Notes: generated from the letters alone by a model not told the origin. Numbered from the stretch's first letter, positions 36,586-46,508 are shown. The stretch: DNA of 64,000 nt from Pseudoalteromonas denitrificans DSM 6059 (GCF_900112265.1 NZ_FOLO01000019.1:1-64000); one strand, 5' to 3'. Translations and numbers: made by a program.

Positions 36586-37287
36586 ATGAAGATCTCAGCA
36601 TTTGCCGCTTTAGGTTTAATCACTTTAGGAATGCAGCATGCACAAGCTGCTTCTTTAGATATAAAAATTAAAAACCTCACTCAAGGCATTTATTATACTC
36701 CTATTCTGATTGCCGCTCATCCAGACACAAACCACCTTTTTGAATCAGGCATGACTGCTTCAACCGAATTACAAATGATGGCTGAAGGCGGAAACATTTC
36801 AGGTTTATCTAGTATGTTAGATACCTATTCAGCCAATAAAGTTGAAAACCCAGCAGCTGGATTATTGGCCCCAGGCCAATCAGCTATGACAATGTTAGAA
36901 ACCACAGATGGCAATACCATGCTATCAATTACAGCCATGATGTTACCAACTAATGATGGTTTTGTTGGCTTAGATAGCTGGAAAATTCCAACTGAAGCAG
37001 GTACTTATACCATACTGTTAAATGCATATGACGCAGGAACAGAAGCAAATAACGAATTAATTCTAGAAGGTTCCGGTGCACCAGGCATGTTAGGCATACC
37101 TGCGGCTCCTGGTATGGGTGCAGGCACAAATGGCAGCTCTGTTACCAGTGACGAAGCAAATCCTATGGTACATATTCATCGAGGCTCTTTAGGTGACGAT
37201 GATATGGCAGGTGGTAAAAGTGATTTAAATAATACCGTTCACAGATGGTTAAACCCAGTTGCGAAAGTAATCGTTACTGTAAAATAA
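36586..37287 (+). CDS. Secreted spondin_N-domain protein (first copy)
   Basis: A 233-residue exported protein starting MKISAFAALGLITLGMQHAQA with a signal peptide. The mature part is a spondin_N domain, as in spondin and related secreted proteins: LDIKIKNLTQGIYYTPILIAAH opening, FESGMTASTELQMMAEGGN, and the TPTNDGFVGLD-type core near residues 120-135 (here LPTNDGFVGLDSWK). DAGTEANNEL follows. Function in bacteria is not established. Start chosen at the ATG after AAGGAAA, 57 bases inside the longest ORF. Followed by a paralogous lipoprotein 11 bases later. Confidence 0.85.
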   Translation: MKISAFAALGLITLGMQHAQAASLDIKIKNLTQGIYYTPILIAAHPDTNHLFESGMTASTELQMMAEGGNISGLSSMLDTYSANKVENPAAGLLAPGQSAMTMLETTDGNTMLSITAMMLPTNDGFVGLDSWKIPTEAGTYTILLNAYDAGTEANNELILEGSGAPGMLGIPAAPGMGAGTNGSSVTSDEANPMVHIHRGSLGDDDMAGGKSDLNNTVHRWLNPVAKVIVTVK

Positions 37288-37298
37288 GGAGACTTATC

Positions 37299-38015
37299 AT
37301 GTTAAATAAAAAAGCTCTTTTATTACCTTTATTGGGAATGATTTTATTAGGCTGTGGTGGTGACGATAATAACAATGATGACATGACCATGATGCCAGCA
37401 CCCGGACCTGTACCAGTGCCAACATTTAGCTTTGAAGTTAAAATTAATAACCTAACATATGGTCAACCTTTATCACCCATAGGTATTGCACTTCATAAAC
37501 AAGGTCACTTTTGGAACTTAGGGCAAGCAGCATCATCTGAACTTGAAATGTTAGCTGAGTCAGGTGATAACACAGCTTTATTAGCCATGGATATGATAGA
37601 TACTTCAATCAGTGATACTGCGCCTTTAGTACCCGGTAAATCTGTTACTTTAACTCTTTCCACCCAAGATATAACCGATATGAAATTAAGTCTGATTTCT
37701 ATGATGGTGAATACAAATGATGGCTTCTCCGGTCTTAATGCTATAGACGTATCCGCGTTAGCTATTGGTGCTAAACTCAACTTTAAAACCCATGCTTATG
37801 ATTCTGGTACTGAAGCGAATAATGAAGCTGCAGGTACCATACCAGGACCTGCTGACATGGGAGAAGGTTTTAATGCCCAGCGTGAAGATGTTAACTTTGT
37901 AAGTATGCATCCTGGCATTATAGGTAATGATGATGGCTTAACAAATTCAGTGTTAAATTATCAACATAAATTTGATAATCCCTTAATGGCTGTTTCAATC
38001 ACACGGATACAATAA
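37299..38015 (+). CDS. Spondin_N-domain lipoprotein (second copy)
   Basis: A 238-residue lipoprotein with lipobox LLGCG (acylated Cys near residue 20). It is a paralogue of the preceding gene: FEVKINNLTYGQPLSPIGIALH, LGQAASSELEMLAESGD, VNTNDGFSGLNAI and DSGTEANNEAAG align with it. A short Pro/Met-rich linker follows the Cys. AAGGAGA is a strong ribosome site. Being membrane-anchored while its partner is soluble suggests they act as a pair at the envelope. The gene is followed by a terminator-like hairpin before the regulator gene. Confidence 0.85.
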   Translation: MLNKKALLLPLLGMILLGCGGDDNNNDDMTMMPAPGPVPVPTFSFEVKINNLTYGQPLSPIGIALHKQGHFWNLGQAASSELEMLAESGDNTALLAMDMIDTSISDTAPLVPGKSVTLTLSTQDITDMKLSLISMMVNTNDGFSGLNAIDVSALAIGAKLNFKTHAYDSGTEANNEAAGTIPGPADMGEGFNAQREDVNFVSMHPGIIGNDDGLTNSVLNYQHKFDNPLMAVSITRIQ

Positions 38016-38022
38016 ATTTATT

Positions 38023-38062
38023 GAGTGGTGCCTATTCTAAAAATAGACATCACTCCTTTTTA
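38023..38062 (+). terminator. Strong hairpin terminator/attenuator between spondin_N and regulator genes
   Basis: GAGTGGTG and CTATT (38023-38036) pair with AATAG and CATCACTC (38042-38055), with one mismatch and one G-U pair, then CTTTTTATT follows. It starts 8 bases after the second spondin stop and ends 13 bases before the response regulator start, so most transcripts likely stop here and some read through. Confidence 0.8.
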
Positions 38063-38074
38063 TTGGGTGAAACA

Positions 38075-38791
38075 ATGCAAGACAAGATCTTAGTCGTAGA
38101 AGATGATCATGATATCGCTGGAATTTTACAAGTTCATTTAGCTGAATTATCCCTCAAAGTTGATCATGTCACTTCCGCAGAGTTAGCTCTAAAAGCAATC
38201 CAACAACACACATACTCAGTATTACTATTAGATATTATGTTACCAGGCATGGATGGTTTAACTTTATGTCGTAAAATTAAAGACAAGTCTCCTGAACAAA
38301 GTATTTTAATGTTAACAGCAAGGAGTGCTGAAATGGACAGAATTTTAGGGTTAGAGATGGGTGCAGATGATTACATTACCAAACCTTTCAGTACAAGAGA
38401 ATTACAAGCTCGCGTAAAAGCTCAATTGCGACATGTACATTTACTCAGAGACAAGCACAACCCAAAAACTGATATTAAATCTGTATATTTGGGCAAGTTA
38501 TTAATCAATTTACAAAGTCACGAAGTCTATTTTGACAATGAAACTATCAGCCTAACTTCTACTGAATTTGATTTACTTCATTTTTTTGCAAAACACCCAA
38601 ATCAAGTATTTTCACGTACGCAATTATTAGATTCTGTCTGGGGTTATCAGCATAGCGGTTACGAACATACCGTTAACTCACATATTAATCGTTTACGTTC
38701 TAAATTAGAACAAACATGTAATACACACATCATAGAAACTGTATGGGGTGTAGGTTACAAACTTAACTCAAACAGTTTAATACATCACTAG
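38075..38791 (+). CDS. OmpR-family response regulator of the spondin cluster
   Basis: A 238-residue regulator: receiver domain at 1-120 with acidic ED near 9-11, phosphoacceptor D53 in LLLDIMLPGMDG, and K in ITKPFS; winged-helix DNA-binding domain at about 145-235 ending GVGYKL. The ORF is open from 38021, but those codons form the terminator hairpin, and GGGTGA sits before ATG 38075. A histidine kinase follows 8 bases later. Being OmpR type, it is the natural binder of the 11-bp-phased array upstream of the spondin genes. Confidence 0.92.
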   Translation: MQDKILVVEDDHDIAGILQVHLAELSLKVDHVTSAELALKAIQQHTYSVLLLDIMLPGMDGLTLCRKIKDKSPEQSILMLTARSAEMDRILGLEMGADDYITKPFSTRELQARVKAQLRHVHLLRDKHNPKTDIKSVYLGKLLINLQSHEVYFDNETISLTSTEFDLLHFFAKHPNQVFSRTQLLDSVWGYQHSGYEHTVNSHINRLRSKLEQTCNTHIIETVWGVGYKLNSNSLIHH

Positions 38792-38799
38792 GTCTTATT

Positions 38800-40302
38800 A
38801 TGAAAATTTCTTTATATCAAAAGTTAGCATTTTCATTATTTATTATTTTTAGCTTAATTTGTACTTTAGTACTTTCATGGAGTCAGCAATTAGATCATAT
38901 ATCGCAAAATCAGGCAGAACAAAAACTCCATTTAAATCTTGCAGAACATTTAGTGCAGGATAACCCATTATTACAACAAGGAGTTTATGATCATCAAGCA
39001 CTTGAAAACCTCTTTCATACTCTTATGTTATTAGGCCCTGCCTTTGAGTTTTATTTTGTTGACCCATCAGGAGAAATTTTAACTTACTCAGCAAAACCCG
39101 GAAAAGTAAAACGTAAACGCATAAACTTAAGCCCTGTTTTACAATTAATTGAGCATGCTGAAAATATGCCCATTTACGGTGATGATCCAAGAAATTTAAA
39201 TAAGCTAAAAATATTCTCTGCTGCTCCCGTTTATAGTCATGAAGATCAAGATGGCATAAAAAATAGAGGAAAATTACAAGGTTATCTTTATGTCATTATT
39301 GGCGGAGAAATATACGATACCGTTTTTTCACGTATAAAATCCAATGATACACTACTCATCACAGCGAGTTGGTTATTTGCCGCCTTAATATTTCTATTTA
39401 TAATTTTATTATTATTGTTTAAATATTTTACCAACCCAATTAATAAACTCGCCAAAGAAATATCTCAAATTCAAGCCGCTAATTTTGATTTAAGTAAGGT
39501 ACAGCTTAGCCAGTGGCCAAAATACCAATCTAATGAAGTGCATTTACTGGGCAATAGTTTAAATGTCATAGTCAGGCTAATACATCAGCAAATTAATTTA
39601 TTAGAACAAAACGACAGCCAAAGACGGGAATTACTAACACATTTATCTCATGACTTAAGAACACCACTTGCATCACTACAAGGGTATTTAGAAATTCTAA
39701 ACCATCAAAATACCAAGCTAGATGAGCAACAGCAACAAGAGTATTTAACAATCACATTGAATAACTGCAAGCAGCTTAAACATTTAATAGATCAGATTTT
39801 TGAATTAGCACATTTAGAAAGTGGTCGAGTCTCAGTCAATAATGAAATGTTTAATTTGGGCGAACTGATATACGATATCGTGGCAAAATTCACCCTTAAA
39901 GCACAAAAAGCAAACGTAAAGCTGACCATAAAACCTACCGTATGTGATTTTAATACATTATGTGATATCGCAAAATTAGAGAGAGTACTCAGCAACCTGA
40001 TTGAAAATGCTTTACGCCACACCCCAGAAAATGGCGAAATTATTATTAATGTTTTTGCAAAAAATTCAAAACTAGTAATACAAGTAAGTGATACTGGAAC
40101 AGGTATAAAAGCGGAAGAAATAAATTATATTTTTGATGCTAGATATCGAGCAAGCAATGCTGTAGGGCATAAAAAGCAACACGGTGGGTTAGGGCTCGCA
40201 ATTAGCAAACGTCTGTTGCAAATACTTAATTCAGATATAAAAGTACACAGTGAGTTTGGCAAAGGAACATTATTTGAATTTAGCATCAGGCAAGCAGCTT
40301 AG
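38800..40302 (+). CDS. Histidine kinase of the spondin cluster
   Basis: A 500-residue kinase. N-terminal membrane helix (about 8-30), periplasmic sensor of about 150 residues, second helix (about 182-208), HAMP region (FTNPINKLAKEISQI), HisKA with LTHLSHDLRTPLASL (His near 284), and a HATPase with NLIENALRH, DTGTGI and GGLGLAISKRLL. The layout is that of an envelope-sensing kinase such as CpxA/BaeS. Cognate partner is the preceding regulator. The sensed signal probably relates to the spondin_N proteins or their ligand. Confidence 0.93.
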   Translation: MKISLYQKLAFSLFIIFSLICTLVLSWSQQLDHISQNQAEQKLHLNLAEHLVQDNPLLQQGVYDHQALENLFHTLMLLGPAFEFYFVDPSGEILTYSAKPGKVKRKRINLSPVLQLIEHAENMPIYGDDPRNLNKLKIFSAAPVYSHEDQDGIKNRGKLQGYLYVIIGGEIYDTVFSRIKSNDTLLITASWLFAALIFLFIILLLLFKYFTNPINKLAKEISQIQAANFDLSKVQLSQWPKYQSNEVHLLGNSLNVIVRLIHQQINLLEQNDSQRRELLTHLSHDLRTPLASLQGYLEILNHQNTKLDEQQQQEYLTITLNNCKQLKHLIDQIFELAHLESGRVSVNNEMFNLGELIYDIVAKFTLKAQKANVKLTIKPTVCDFNTLCDIAKLERVLSNLIENALRHTPENGEIIINVFAKNSKLVIQVSDTGTGIKAEEINYIFDARYRASNAVGHKKQHGGLGLAISKRLLQILNSDIKVHSEFGKGTLFEFSIRQAA

Positions 40303-40333
40303 CCAAATTTAGCGATTCACACCTGCTTCATAA

Positions 40334-40370
40334 CATAAACATGAGATAAACTCCCTACCTCATGTTTATG
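40334..40370. terminator. Perfect 12-bp hairpin between convergent genes
   Basis: CATAAACATGAG at 40334-40345 pairs with CTCATGTTTATG at 40359-40370. Only a short T stretch (ATTTT) follows on the + strand; it probably ends transcripts from both sides. Confidence 0.65.
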
Positions 40371-40390
40371 TACACATTTTAATGAAAAAG

Positions 40391-42568
40391 TTAAAGCTTA
40401 TTTTTACCAGCTAAATCAAGAATAAAAGCATATTCTAAAGCACGATCTTTAAGGCCTTTAAAGCGACCTGATGCACCACCGTGACCCGCTTCCATATCAA
40501 CTTTAAACAATAATTTATTATCATTTGTTTTATAGTCTCTTAACTTAGCAACCCATTTTGCAGGCTCAAAGTATTGCACCTGAGAGTCATGCAAACCCGT
40601 CGTAACTAATAAATTAGGATATGCTTGCTTTGAAACTTGATCATATGGTGAATAAGATAACATATAATCATAATATGATTTGTCATTTGGATTACCCCAC
40701 TCATCATATTCATTTGTTGTAAGTGGTATGGTTTCATCAAGCATAGTTGTTACTACATCAACAAATGGAACATGTGCAGCAACTCCTTGATATAACTCTG
40801 GGGCTTGATTAATCACAGCTCCCATTAACAAACCACCTGCACTACCTCCAACAGCAAAGACCTGTTTCTTATTACCATAACCCTGGGCAGTTAAAGATTT
40901 AGTCACATCAACAAAGTCATTAAATGTATTTTGTTTCGTTAGTTTTTTTCCTTGATTATACCAAGGACGACCTAACATTTGAGAACCTCGAATATGCGCT
41001 ATAGCATAAACAAAACCACGATCTAACAAACTTAATCTAGCACTTGAAAAGCTAGGTTGAATTGTATGTCCGTATGAACCATAACCGTATTGATAAAGAG
41101 GGTTTGTACCATCTTTTTTAAATTTATCAGTACGATAAACTAAAGATACTGGTACTTGTTCACCATCTCTCGCTTTAATAAAAATACGTTCCGATGTGTA
41201 GTTTTCAGGGTGAAAGTCCCCAAGTACTTTTTGTTGTTTAAGTAACTGTGGTTCACCACTTTTTAAGTTAAAGTCATAGTGGGTACCAGGTGTTGTTAAA
41301 CTTGTATAATAAAGACGAACATTTTCATTATCTAACTCATTATTACCATATAAATAGGCTGCAAAAGCTTTATCTTTAAATTTAAGTTTTTGTTCTTTTC
41401 CGGAAGTTAAAGAACGAACTGTAACCGTATTAATACCTAGCTCTCGTTCCTGATAAACTAAGTGCTGGTTAAACAAGCTAACACCTTCTAGCTTTACCCC
41501 TTCCCTATGAGGTATTACTTCTTGCCATTTTTGCTTATTTCCTAACTTACTTTGATGCACTTTCATTAATTTAAAATTAACAGCATCTAAATTGGTATTT
41601 ACGTAATACCACTCTCCCAATTTAGATACATTGTATTCTAATCCCTGCTCTCTAGGCACAAAGCGCAATGGTTGTGCTGTGTGCTTATTGGCATCAATTA
41701 ATGACATACCGGATGCTTCAGGACTGCTGTGATGAATGTATATATGTGAGCCATCTTTGCTTTTACTTATGCCAGTATAATATGACTTATTTTCTTCTTC
41801 ATATACTAATTCATCACGATCTTGAGATGTTCCTAATGTATGACGATATACTTGAAAGCCTAATAAAGTTTGTAGATCTTTTTTAATGTAATAAACCGTT
41901 TTATTGTCATTCCCCCAAATAGCATTGCCTTCAGTGCCTTTTAGTTCATCAGAAAATAACTCTCCAGTCTTTAAGTTTTTAAAACGTAAGGTATAAACAC
42001 GGCGGCTTAATGTATCTTCACCATAAGCCATGATCTTATCATTAGGGCTAATATTTAAACCTGATACTTGGTAATATTCATGCGCTTTAGCAAGCGCATT
42101 AACATCTAATAAAACTTCTTTATCATCACCTTTAAAATTTTTGCTACGCACATAAATTGGATATTCATTATCGCCACGCATTTCAGATGAATAATAAAAA
42201 TCTCCACGTTTTACAGGTACTGAGTCATCATCTTTTTGAATACGGGATTTTAACTCTTCAAATAAATCATCTTGCAAATTTTCAGTGTGTTTTAGCATTG
42301 CATCTGTATAGCTATTTTCTGCTGCTAAATGCGCTAATATTTCAGGATTTTCGCGTTTATCATCACGCATCCAATAATAATCATCAACTCGCTTAGAACC
42401 ATGAATATTCATTTCATAGGCAACCTTTTTAGCAATAGGTGCAAATACAGAATTTTCTGCTTCAACAGTTTTTACGCTTTGCTCATTGCTTTTTTCTTCA
42501 GTGCTATTACAACCTGCAAGCACAGCTACTGAGAGCAAAGCTAAGCTCAATGAATTTCGAGTTTTCAT
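40391..42568 (-). CDS. Oligopeptidase B-type S9 peptidase, lipoprotein
   Basis: A 725-residue prolyl-oligopeptidase-family serine peptidase; oligopeptidase B cleaves peptides after Arg or Lys. The signal peptide ends in lipobox LAGC (Cys near residue 20), so it is anchored in the envelope, unlike cytoplasmic E. coli PtrB. The opening after the leader, IAKKVAYEMNIHGSKRVDDYYWMRDD, is typical. The catalytic Ser is in GGSAGGLLMG near 570-580. The His is in AGHGGASGRFK near the end, and the Asp precedes in TGLHDSQV. The start uses the third in-frame start of the TTG-ATG-ATA-ATG run, best placed after AAGGAA. Confidence 0.92.
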   Translation of the reverse strand: MKTRNSLSLALLSVAVLAGCNSTEEKSNEQSVKTVEAENSVFAPIAKKVAYEMNIHGSKRVDDYYWMRDDKRENPEILAHLAAENSYTDAMLKHTENLQDDLFEELKSRIQKDDDSVPVKRGDFYYSSEMRGDNEYPIYVRSKNFKGDDKEVLLDVNALAKAHEYYQVSGLNISPNDKIMAYGEDTLSRRVYTLRFKNLKTGELFSDELKGTEGNAIWGNDNKTVYYIKKDLQTLLGFQVYRHTLGTSQDRDELVYEEENKSYYTGISKSKDGSHIYIHHSSPEASGMSLIDANKHTAQPLRFVPREQGLEYNVSKLGEWYYVNTNLDAVNFKLMKVHQSKLGNKQKWQEVIPHREGVKLEGVSLFNQHLVYQERELGINTVTVRSLTSGKEQKLKFKDKAFAAYLYGNNELDNENVRLYYTSLTTPGTHYDFNLKSGEPQLLKQQKVLGDFHPENYTSERIFIKARDGEQVPVSLVYRTDKFKKDGTNPLYQYGYGSYGHTIQPSFSSARLSLLDRGFVYAIAHIRGSQMLGRPWYNQGKKLTKQNTFNDFVDVTKSLTAQGYGNKKQVFAVGGSAGGLLMGAVINQAPELYQGVAAHVPFVDVVTTMLDETIPLTTNEYDEWGNPNDKSYYDYMLSYSPYDQVSKQAYPNLLVTTGLHDSQVQYFEPAKWVAKLRDYKTNDNKLLFKVDMEAGHGGASGRFKGLKDRALEYAFILDLAGKNKL

Positions 42569-42664
42569 TATCATCAATTCCTTTGTGTTTTAAATTTTTA
42601 ACTTGTGCATATTAGAGCAATTTCAGCCTAAATATGAATAGCAATGTAAATAGGTGTAAACATG

Positions 42665-42691
42665 AAAAAGGACGCATAAAGCGCCCTTTTT
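42665..42691. terminator. Bidirectional intrinsic terminator after the subtilisin gene
   Basis: AAAAAGGACGC pairs with GCGCCCTTTTT (one mismatch) around a 5-base loop, with A/T tails on both sides. Confidence 0.85.
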
Positions 42692-42713
42692 AAACATGAT
42701 TTATAAAATCAAA

Positions 42714-45700
42714 TTATTTTTGAGATTTTCTTCTGCGAATAAATGCAAATGGTGCAGCTAAAAGCGTTAACCATGCAAGAGAACCTGAAGATTTTTTCTT
42801 GTTAACAGCACTTACAGATACAAATTCTTCATCTGAATTACCGTTACCATCACTTACAGTTACATGGAAAGATACCACATCATTTTCACTTGATACTTTA
42901 GGCATTTCGAAGCTAAGTTTTGCATCTGTATCAGAATATGCAACAGGAGCACCTGCTAACTGAATCCACTTGTAAGATAAAGTGTCTGCATTTGCATCAG
43001 TTGATACCGAAGCATCAATCGATACTGAGCTACCTTCTTCAGCAGCAGAAGGCGCATCAATAGCAGCGATAGGTGCAACTTCATTAACACTAAAGTCATG
43101 ACTAGTTTCAACAACATCAGTACCTAAAGTATTTTTTAGCTTAAGAGTATGCTCACCAGATTTACGTGGAATAAGGTCAAAACCTACTTCCATCATCTCA
43201 GCAGACTCACCAGCTTTACGCGTCACAGTCCAGGTAATCATAGAACCATCTTGCACACCTTCATGTGAAATGTTCTCTGCTGCATTTTCTGAAATATCAG
43301 CTGTTAAAGTATAAACCTTGTCAGCATTAGTAAAGTTAGGTGCTAACTTAAATTTAACTGCTGATGCAACACCTGGTACCATTTCAGCTGCAACACTTGT
43401 TGAACCTTCAACATCACTTTCACCACGTGTAATGCTAAATGGTATTTGCTTCATTACACTGTCATCGCCAGAAGTCAGTGATAATAAGCCACCTTCAACT
43501 TCATCGTTCCAATCAAATGTTAAGCTAAATTTACCATCTTCTTCAGCAACAGTAGCAACTACGTCATCACTTAGAGAGTCATCATTTGTAAGAATTGATG
43601 TTACATTAACAAGTACATCATCAATGCCACCAGGTGTATCTGTTGCAAAACCATCAACTACAACATAATAAGAACCTGCAGCTAAATTAACAAAAGAAAC
43701 AGACTCATTTGAATCAGGCCCACCACTCGATGCTATGTTATTAAAACCAGCATCTAAAATACGTAAATCAATATCTTTGGCCATAGATGATGTATTGATA
43801 GTGATATTTGGCGCAGTTTCTTCAAGTGTTAATACAAAGAAAGCAAACTTACCAACTTCAACAGATAGTGTTTGTGGTTCTACAACATTTGATTGTTTGT
43901 CATAAACACCTAGTTTGATATCTGTTAACTCTTTTGACATGAAACCTGAAAGTGTCATAGTGCCAGTATCACGATGTGAAGTAAGCGTAATAGACTCAGG
44001 TAAGTTATCACCGTTTGCTTTTGCCGCAACAGGTAACTTAACATTAGGCATGCCTTCAGCAGTTAACATTACATTGCCAAAATTCCAACCTGCATTTGCT
44101 TCTGTAACGTCAGCACTCACTGTTAGTACTTGTGTTTCACCCGCTTTAAGCTCAAATGTTGCAGGAGAAACTGTGATAGCAAAACCATCAGCCTCAATTG
44201 CTGATGCACTTGCAGTCCAAGAACCATCTTTAGTTGCTTTTACCGTACGAGTCCAGTTACAAGTATCAACACATTTAGAATTTGCCATGCTTGCTAAGTT
44301 AATTTCTGATGGTGTACCACCTACAGATGGGTTCGCACCCATGTAATTTGCATAAGTTTCATCCATGATCAAACCAGTTTGCGCAGCAGCTGTTACATTT
44401 GCGTAACCAGCACCCATATCAAAGAAATCAGATGCTGTTTCACCATCATCTTTCAATGTATCTTGGTTAGCAGTTAACATTAATGCAGACTGTGCTTCAG
44501 CTGGAGACCATTCTGGTTGAAGTTTAGCTAATAATGTTAAAGCACCGGCAATATGCGGACTTGCCATTGAAGTACCACTTTTAAACCCATAATCACTTGG
44601 TGCTGGAAACTCTTTAAAACCGACAGGTTGATCATCTGCATTGGCAGCATAAATACTTACACCAGGTGCAGCAATTGAAGGAACAATTACATCAGGTACT
44701 GATTTATTTGGACCACGAGATGTAAAGTCAGCAGCAATACGTGCAACATCATCATTTTGTGCTAATTCAGCATTTGTAATTGTTGCCATATGATCTGAAC
44801 CTGAAGCTAACCAAGTTCTTAGTTGATCACCATCATCTGCATTCACATGAATTGCAGGAACTGCATGAGCAATATCATGAAGAACAGTTGCAGCTCCTTG
44901 AACATTCGCAATAATTAAACCAGCAGCACCACCAGCTTTAACGCTACGACCTTTCGTTACAAGTGCAACAGCACCACGGTCACATAAAACAATAGTGCCA
45001 GCTTCAAATGTACCCTCAGGGAAAGGTTGTGCACATAGAGCTGAGGCATTTACAGTGTCATTAGGATTTTCAAAATCACCAGCATAAACAACCTTACCAG
45101 TTATACCACCAGTAATACTCTTACCTGTTATATTAGCTGTAGGAATAGTTTCACCACCAGTGAAAGTATTCATCGCCTTACCAGTAAAATCACGATCATG
45201 TGTATATGCAGCAACAGTTGTGATCCATGGAGCATCACCAGGTGAACCTACAGTTTCAGGACCTGGGCCATCGTTACCAGCTGATGTGGCTACATGAATA
45301 CCTGCTTTACGTGCAGATAAATAAGATAATGCGTCAGCATCTTGCCATGGATCACTTGAACCACCACCAATTGAGTAGTTGATTACATCTACACCGCTTT
45401 CAATTGCATGCTCAACAGCAAGAACTGTTAAAGATGGGTAACAACCACGGAAGTTAATTGCATCATCATCACCTGGCTTACATACCTGATATGAAACGAT
45501 ATTAGCATGTGGTGCAACACCTGAAATAGCATCAAAATTAATACCAGATGTAATTCCATCTATATTAAGTAATGGAACATTTGATACAACATTACCAGCC
45601 GTTGTACTTGCAGTATGTGAACCGTGACCGTCGTGATCTTCACCATTTGCAGGTACTTCACTATTATGAGCAGCATACTCATCAGTAATTAACGGATAAC

Positions 45701-46508
45701 TATGAACACCAATTAATTTATCATTACAAAGAGAAGCCCACTGTTCAGTAGCACAATCACCAGAGTAAACACCTGCACCATCTGGATTTGTATGATCATA
45801 TTCATCTGCACCTACATCTGCAAAAGATGGATGATCAGTATTAACACCAGTATCTATGATACCAACAACCATGCCTTCACCTTTAGTGCCGGAACCACCC
45901 GTTGCTGAACCATCCCAAATACTAGGAGCTTTAATATAAGCAGGGCCAGAATCAGTTGAAGTATAACGTAAAGTTTCACGTTTAATATGCGCAACACCAG
46001 AAACAGAAGCTAATTTCATTGCTTGTGCTTGAGTCATTTCTACCACTAAACCATTGTAAGCAAGTGTTGTACGTTGCTTAACATTTAGTTCACCTAAAGC
46101 AGCTGTCGCTTTAGAAATTAAATCATCTTGGCGTTGATTTAGGAAAGAGCGATACGCTTTAACACGTTTTGTTTTTACATTTAATTTACGGCTATCACTA
46201 TTTTTTGCAGCAGGGCTTGTTGCTTTATAGCCTTCAATACCACCTTCATATAAAGCAACAGGACTTTCGATAAGGCGCACAAAGTAACGATGAGTACCAG
46301 ACGCTAAGTTTGCTTCAGGAGTAAAAATAGCACTGCTTGAAACAGGACCCACTGAAGCTTTCAATTTTGAACTTACATTTTTAATTTGAACCGGTGTTTG
46401 TGCTAATTGAGATACTGAGATATTAGCAGCTTGAACCGTACCCGCAGCAACTAAAGCGCCGGTAACAGCCATTGCAATGGCTGATTTTTTAATTAAATTG
46501 GTAGACAT
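42714..46508 (-). CDS. Large secreted subtilisin-type (S8) protease with C-terminal sorting signal
   Basis: A 1264-residue secreted protease. Signal peptide (1-27) and inhibitor_I9-type propeptide (about 65-180) come first. The S8 domain follows: Asp in VVGIIDTGVN near 219, His in DHDGHGSHTAS near 294, Ser in SGTSMASPHIAG near 645. A protease-associated (PA) domain is inserted between His and Ser (AGGAAGLIIANVQG). Then come beta-sandwich modules, a pre-peptidase-like PPC domain (about 880-990), and a K319L/PKD-like domain near 1150-1235. The C-terminus is a sorting tail (KKSSGSLAWLTLLAAPFAFIRRRK) of the GlyGly-CTERM type with SSG in place of GG. AGGGGA is a strong ribosome site. Confidence 0.95.
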   Translation of the reverse strand: MSTNLIKKSAIAMAVTGALVAAGTVQAANISVSQLAQTPVQIKNVSSKLKASVGPVSSSAIFTPEANLASGTHRYFVRLIESPVALYEGGIEGYKATSPAAKNSDSRKLNVKTKRVKAYRSFLNQRQDDLISKATAALGELNVKQRTTLAYNGLVVEMTQAQAMKLASVSGVAHIKRETLRYTSTDSGPAYIKAPSIWDGSATGGSGTKGEGMVVGIIDTGVNTDHPSFADVGADEYDHTNPDGAGVYSGDCATEQWASLCNDKLIGVHSYPLITDEYAAHNSEVPANGEDHDGHGSHTASTTAGNVVSNVPLLNIDGITSGINFDAISGVAPHANIVSYQVCKPGDDDAINFRGCYPSLTVLAVEHAIESGVDVINYSIGGGSSDPWQDADALSYLSARKAGIHVATSAGNDGPGPETVGSPGDAPWITTVAAYTHDRDFTGKAMNTFTGGETIPTANITGKSITGGITGKVVYAGDFENPNDTVNASALCAQPFPEGTFEAGTIVLCDRGAVALVTKGRSVKAGGAAGLIIANVQGAATVLHDIAHAVPAIHVNADDGDQLRTWLASGSDHMATITNAELAQNDDVARIAADFTSRGPNKSVPDVIVPSIAAPGVSIYAANADDQPVGFKEFPAPSDYGFKSGTSMASPHIAGALTLLAKLQPEWSPAEAQSALMLTANQDTLKDDGETASDFFDMGAGYANVTAAAQTGLIMDETYANYMGANPSVGGTPSEINLASMANSKCVDTCNWTRTVKATKDGSWTASASAIEADGFAITVSPATFELKAGETQVLTVSADVTEANAGWNFGNVMLTAEGMPNVKLPVAAKANGDNLPESITLTSHRDTGTMTLSGFMSKELTDIKLGVYDKQSNVVEPQTLSVEVGKFAFFVLTLEETAPNITINTSSMAKDIDLRILDAGFNNIASSGGPDSNESVSFVNLAAGSYYVVVDGFATDTPGGIDDVLVNVTSILTNDDSLSDDVVATVAEEDGKFSLTFDWNDEVEGGLLSLTSGDDSVMKQIPFSITRGESDVEGSTSVAAEMVPGVASAVKFKLAPNFTNADKVYTLTADISENAAENISHEGVQDGSMITWTVTRKAGESAEMMEVGFDLIPRKSGEHTLKLKNTLGTDVVETSHDFSVNEVAPIAAIDAPSAAEEGSSVSIDASVSTDANADTLSYKWIQLAGAPVAYSDTDAKLSFEMPKVSSENDVVSFHVTVSDGNGNSDEEFVSVSAVNKKKSSGSLAWLTLLAAPFAFIRRRKSQK

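Noticed and set aside
43318..44346. Two long open frames (116 and 143 codons) on the + strand inside the subtilisin gene
   Set aside because: They lie wholly antisense to a gene with clear domains; their translations have the low-complexity Ser/Thr/Val composition expected of a complementary strand, and no ribosome sites are evident.
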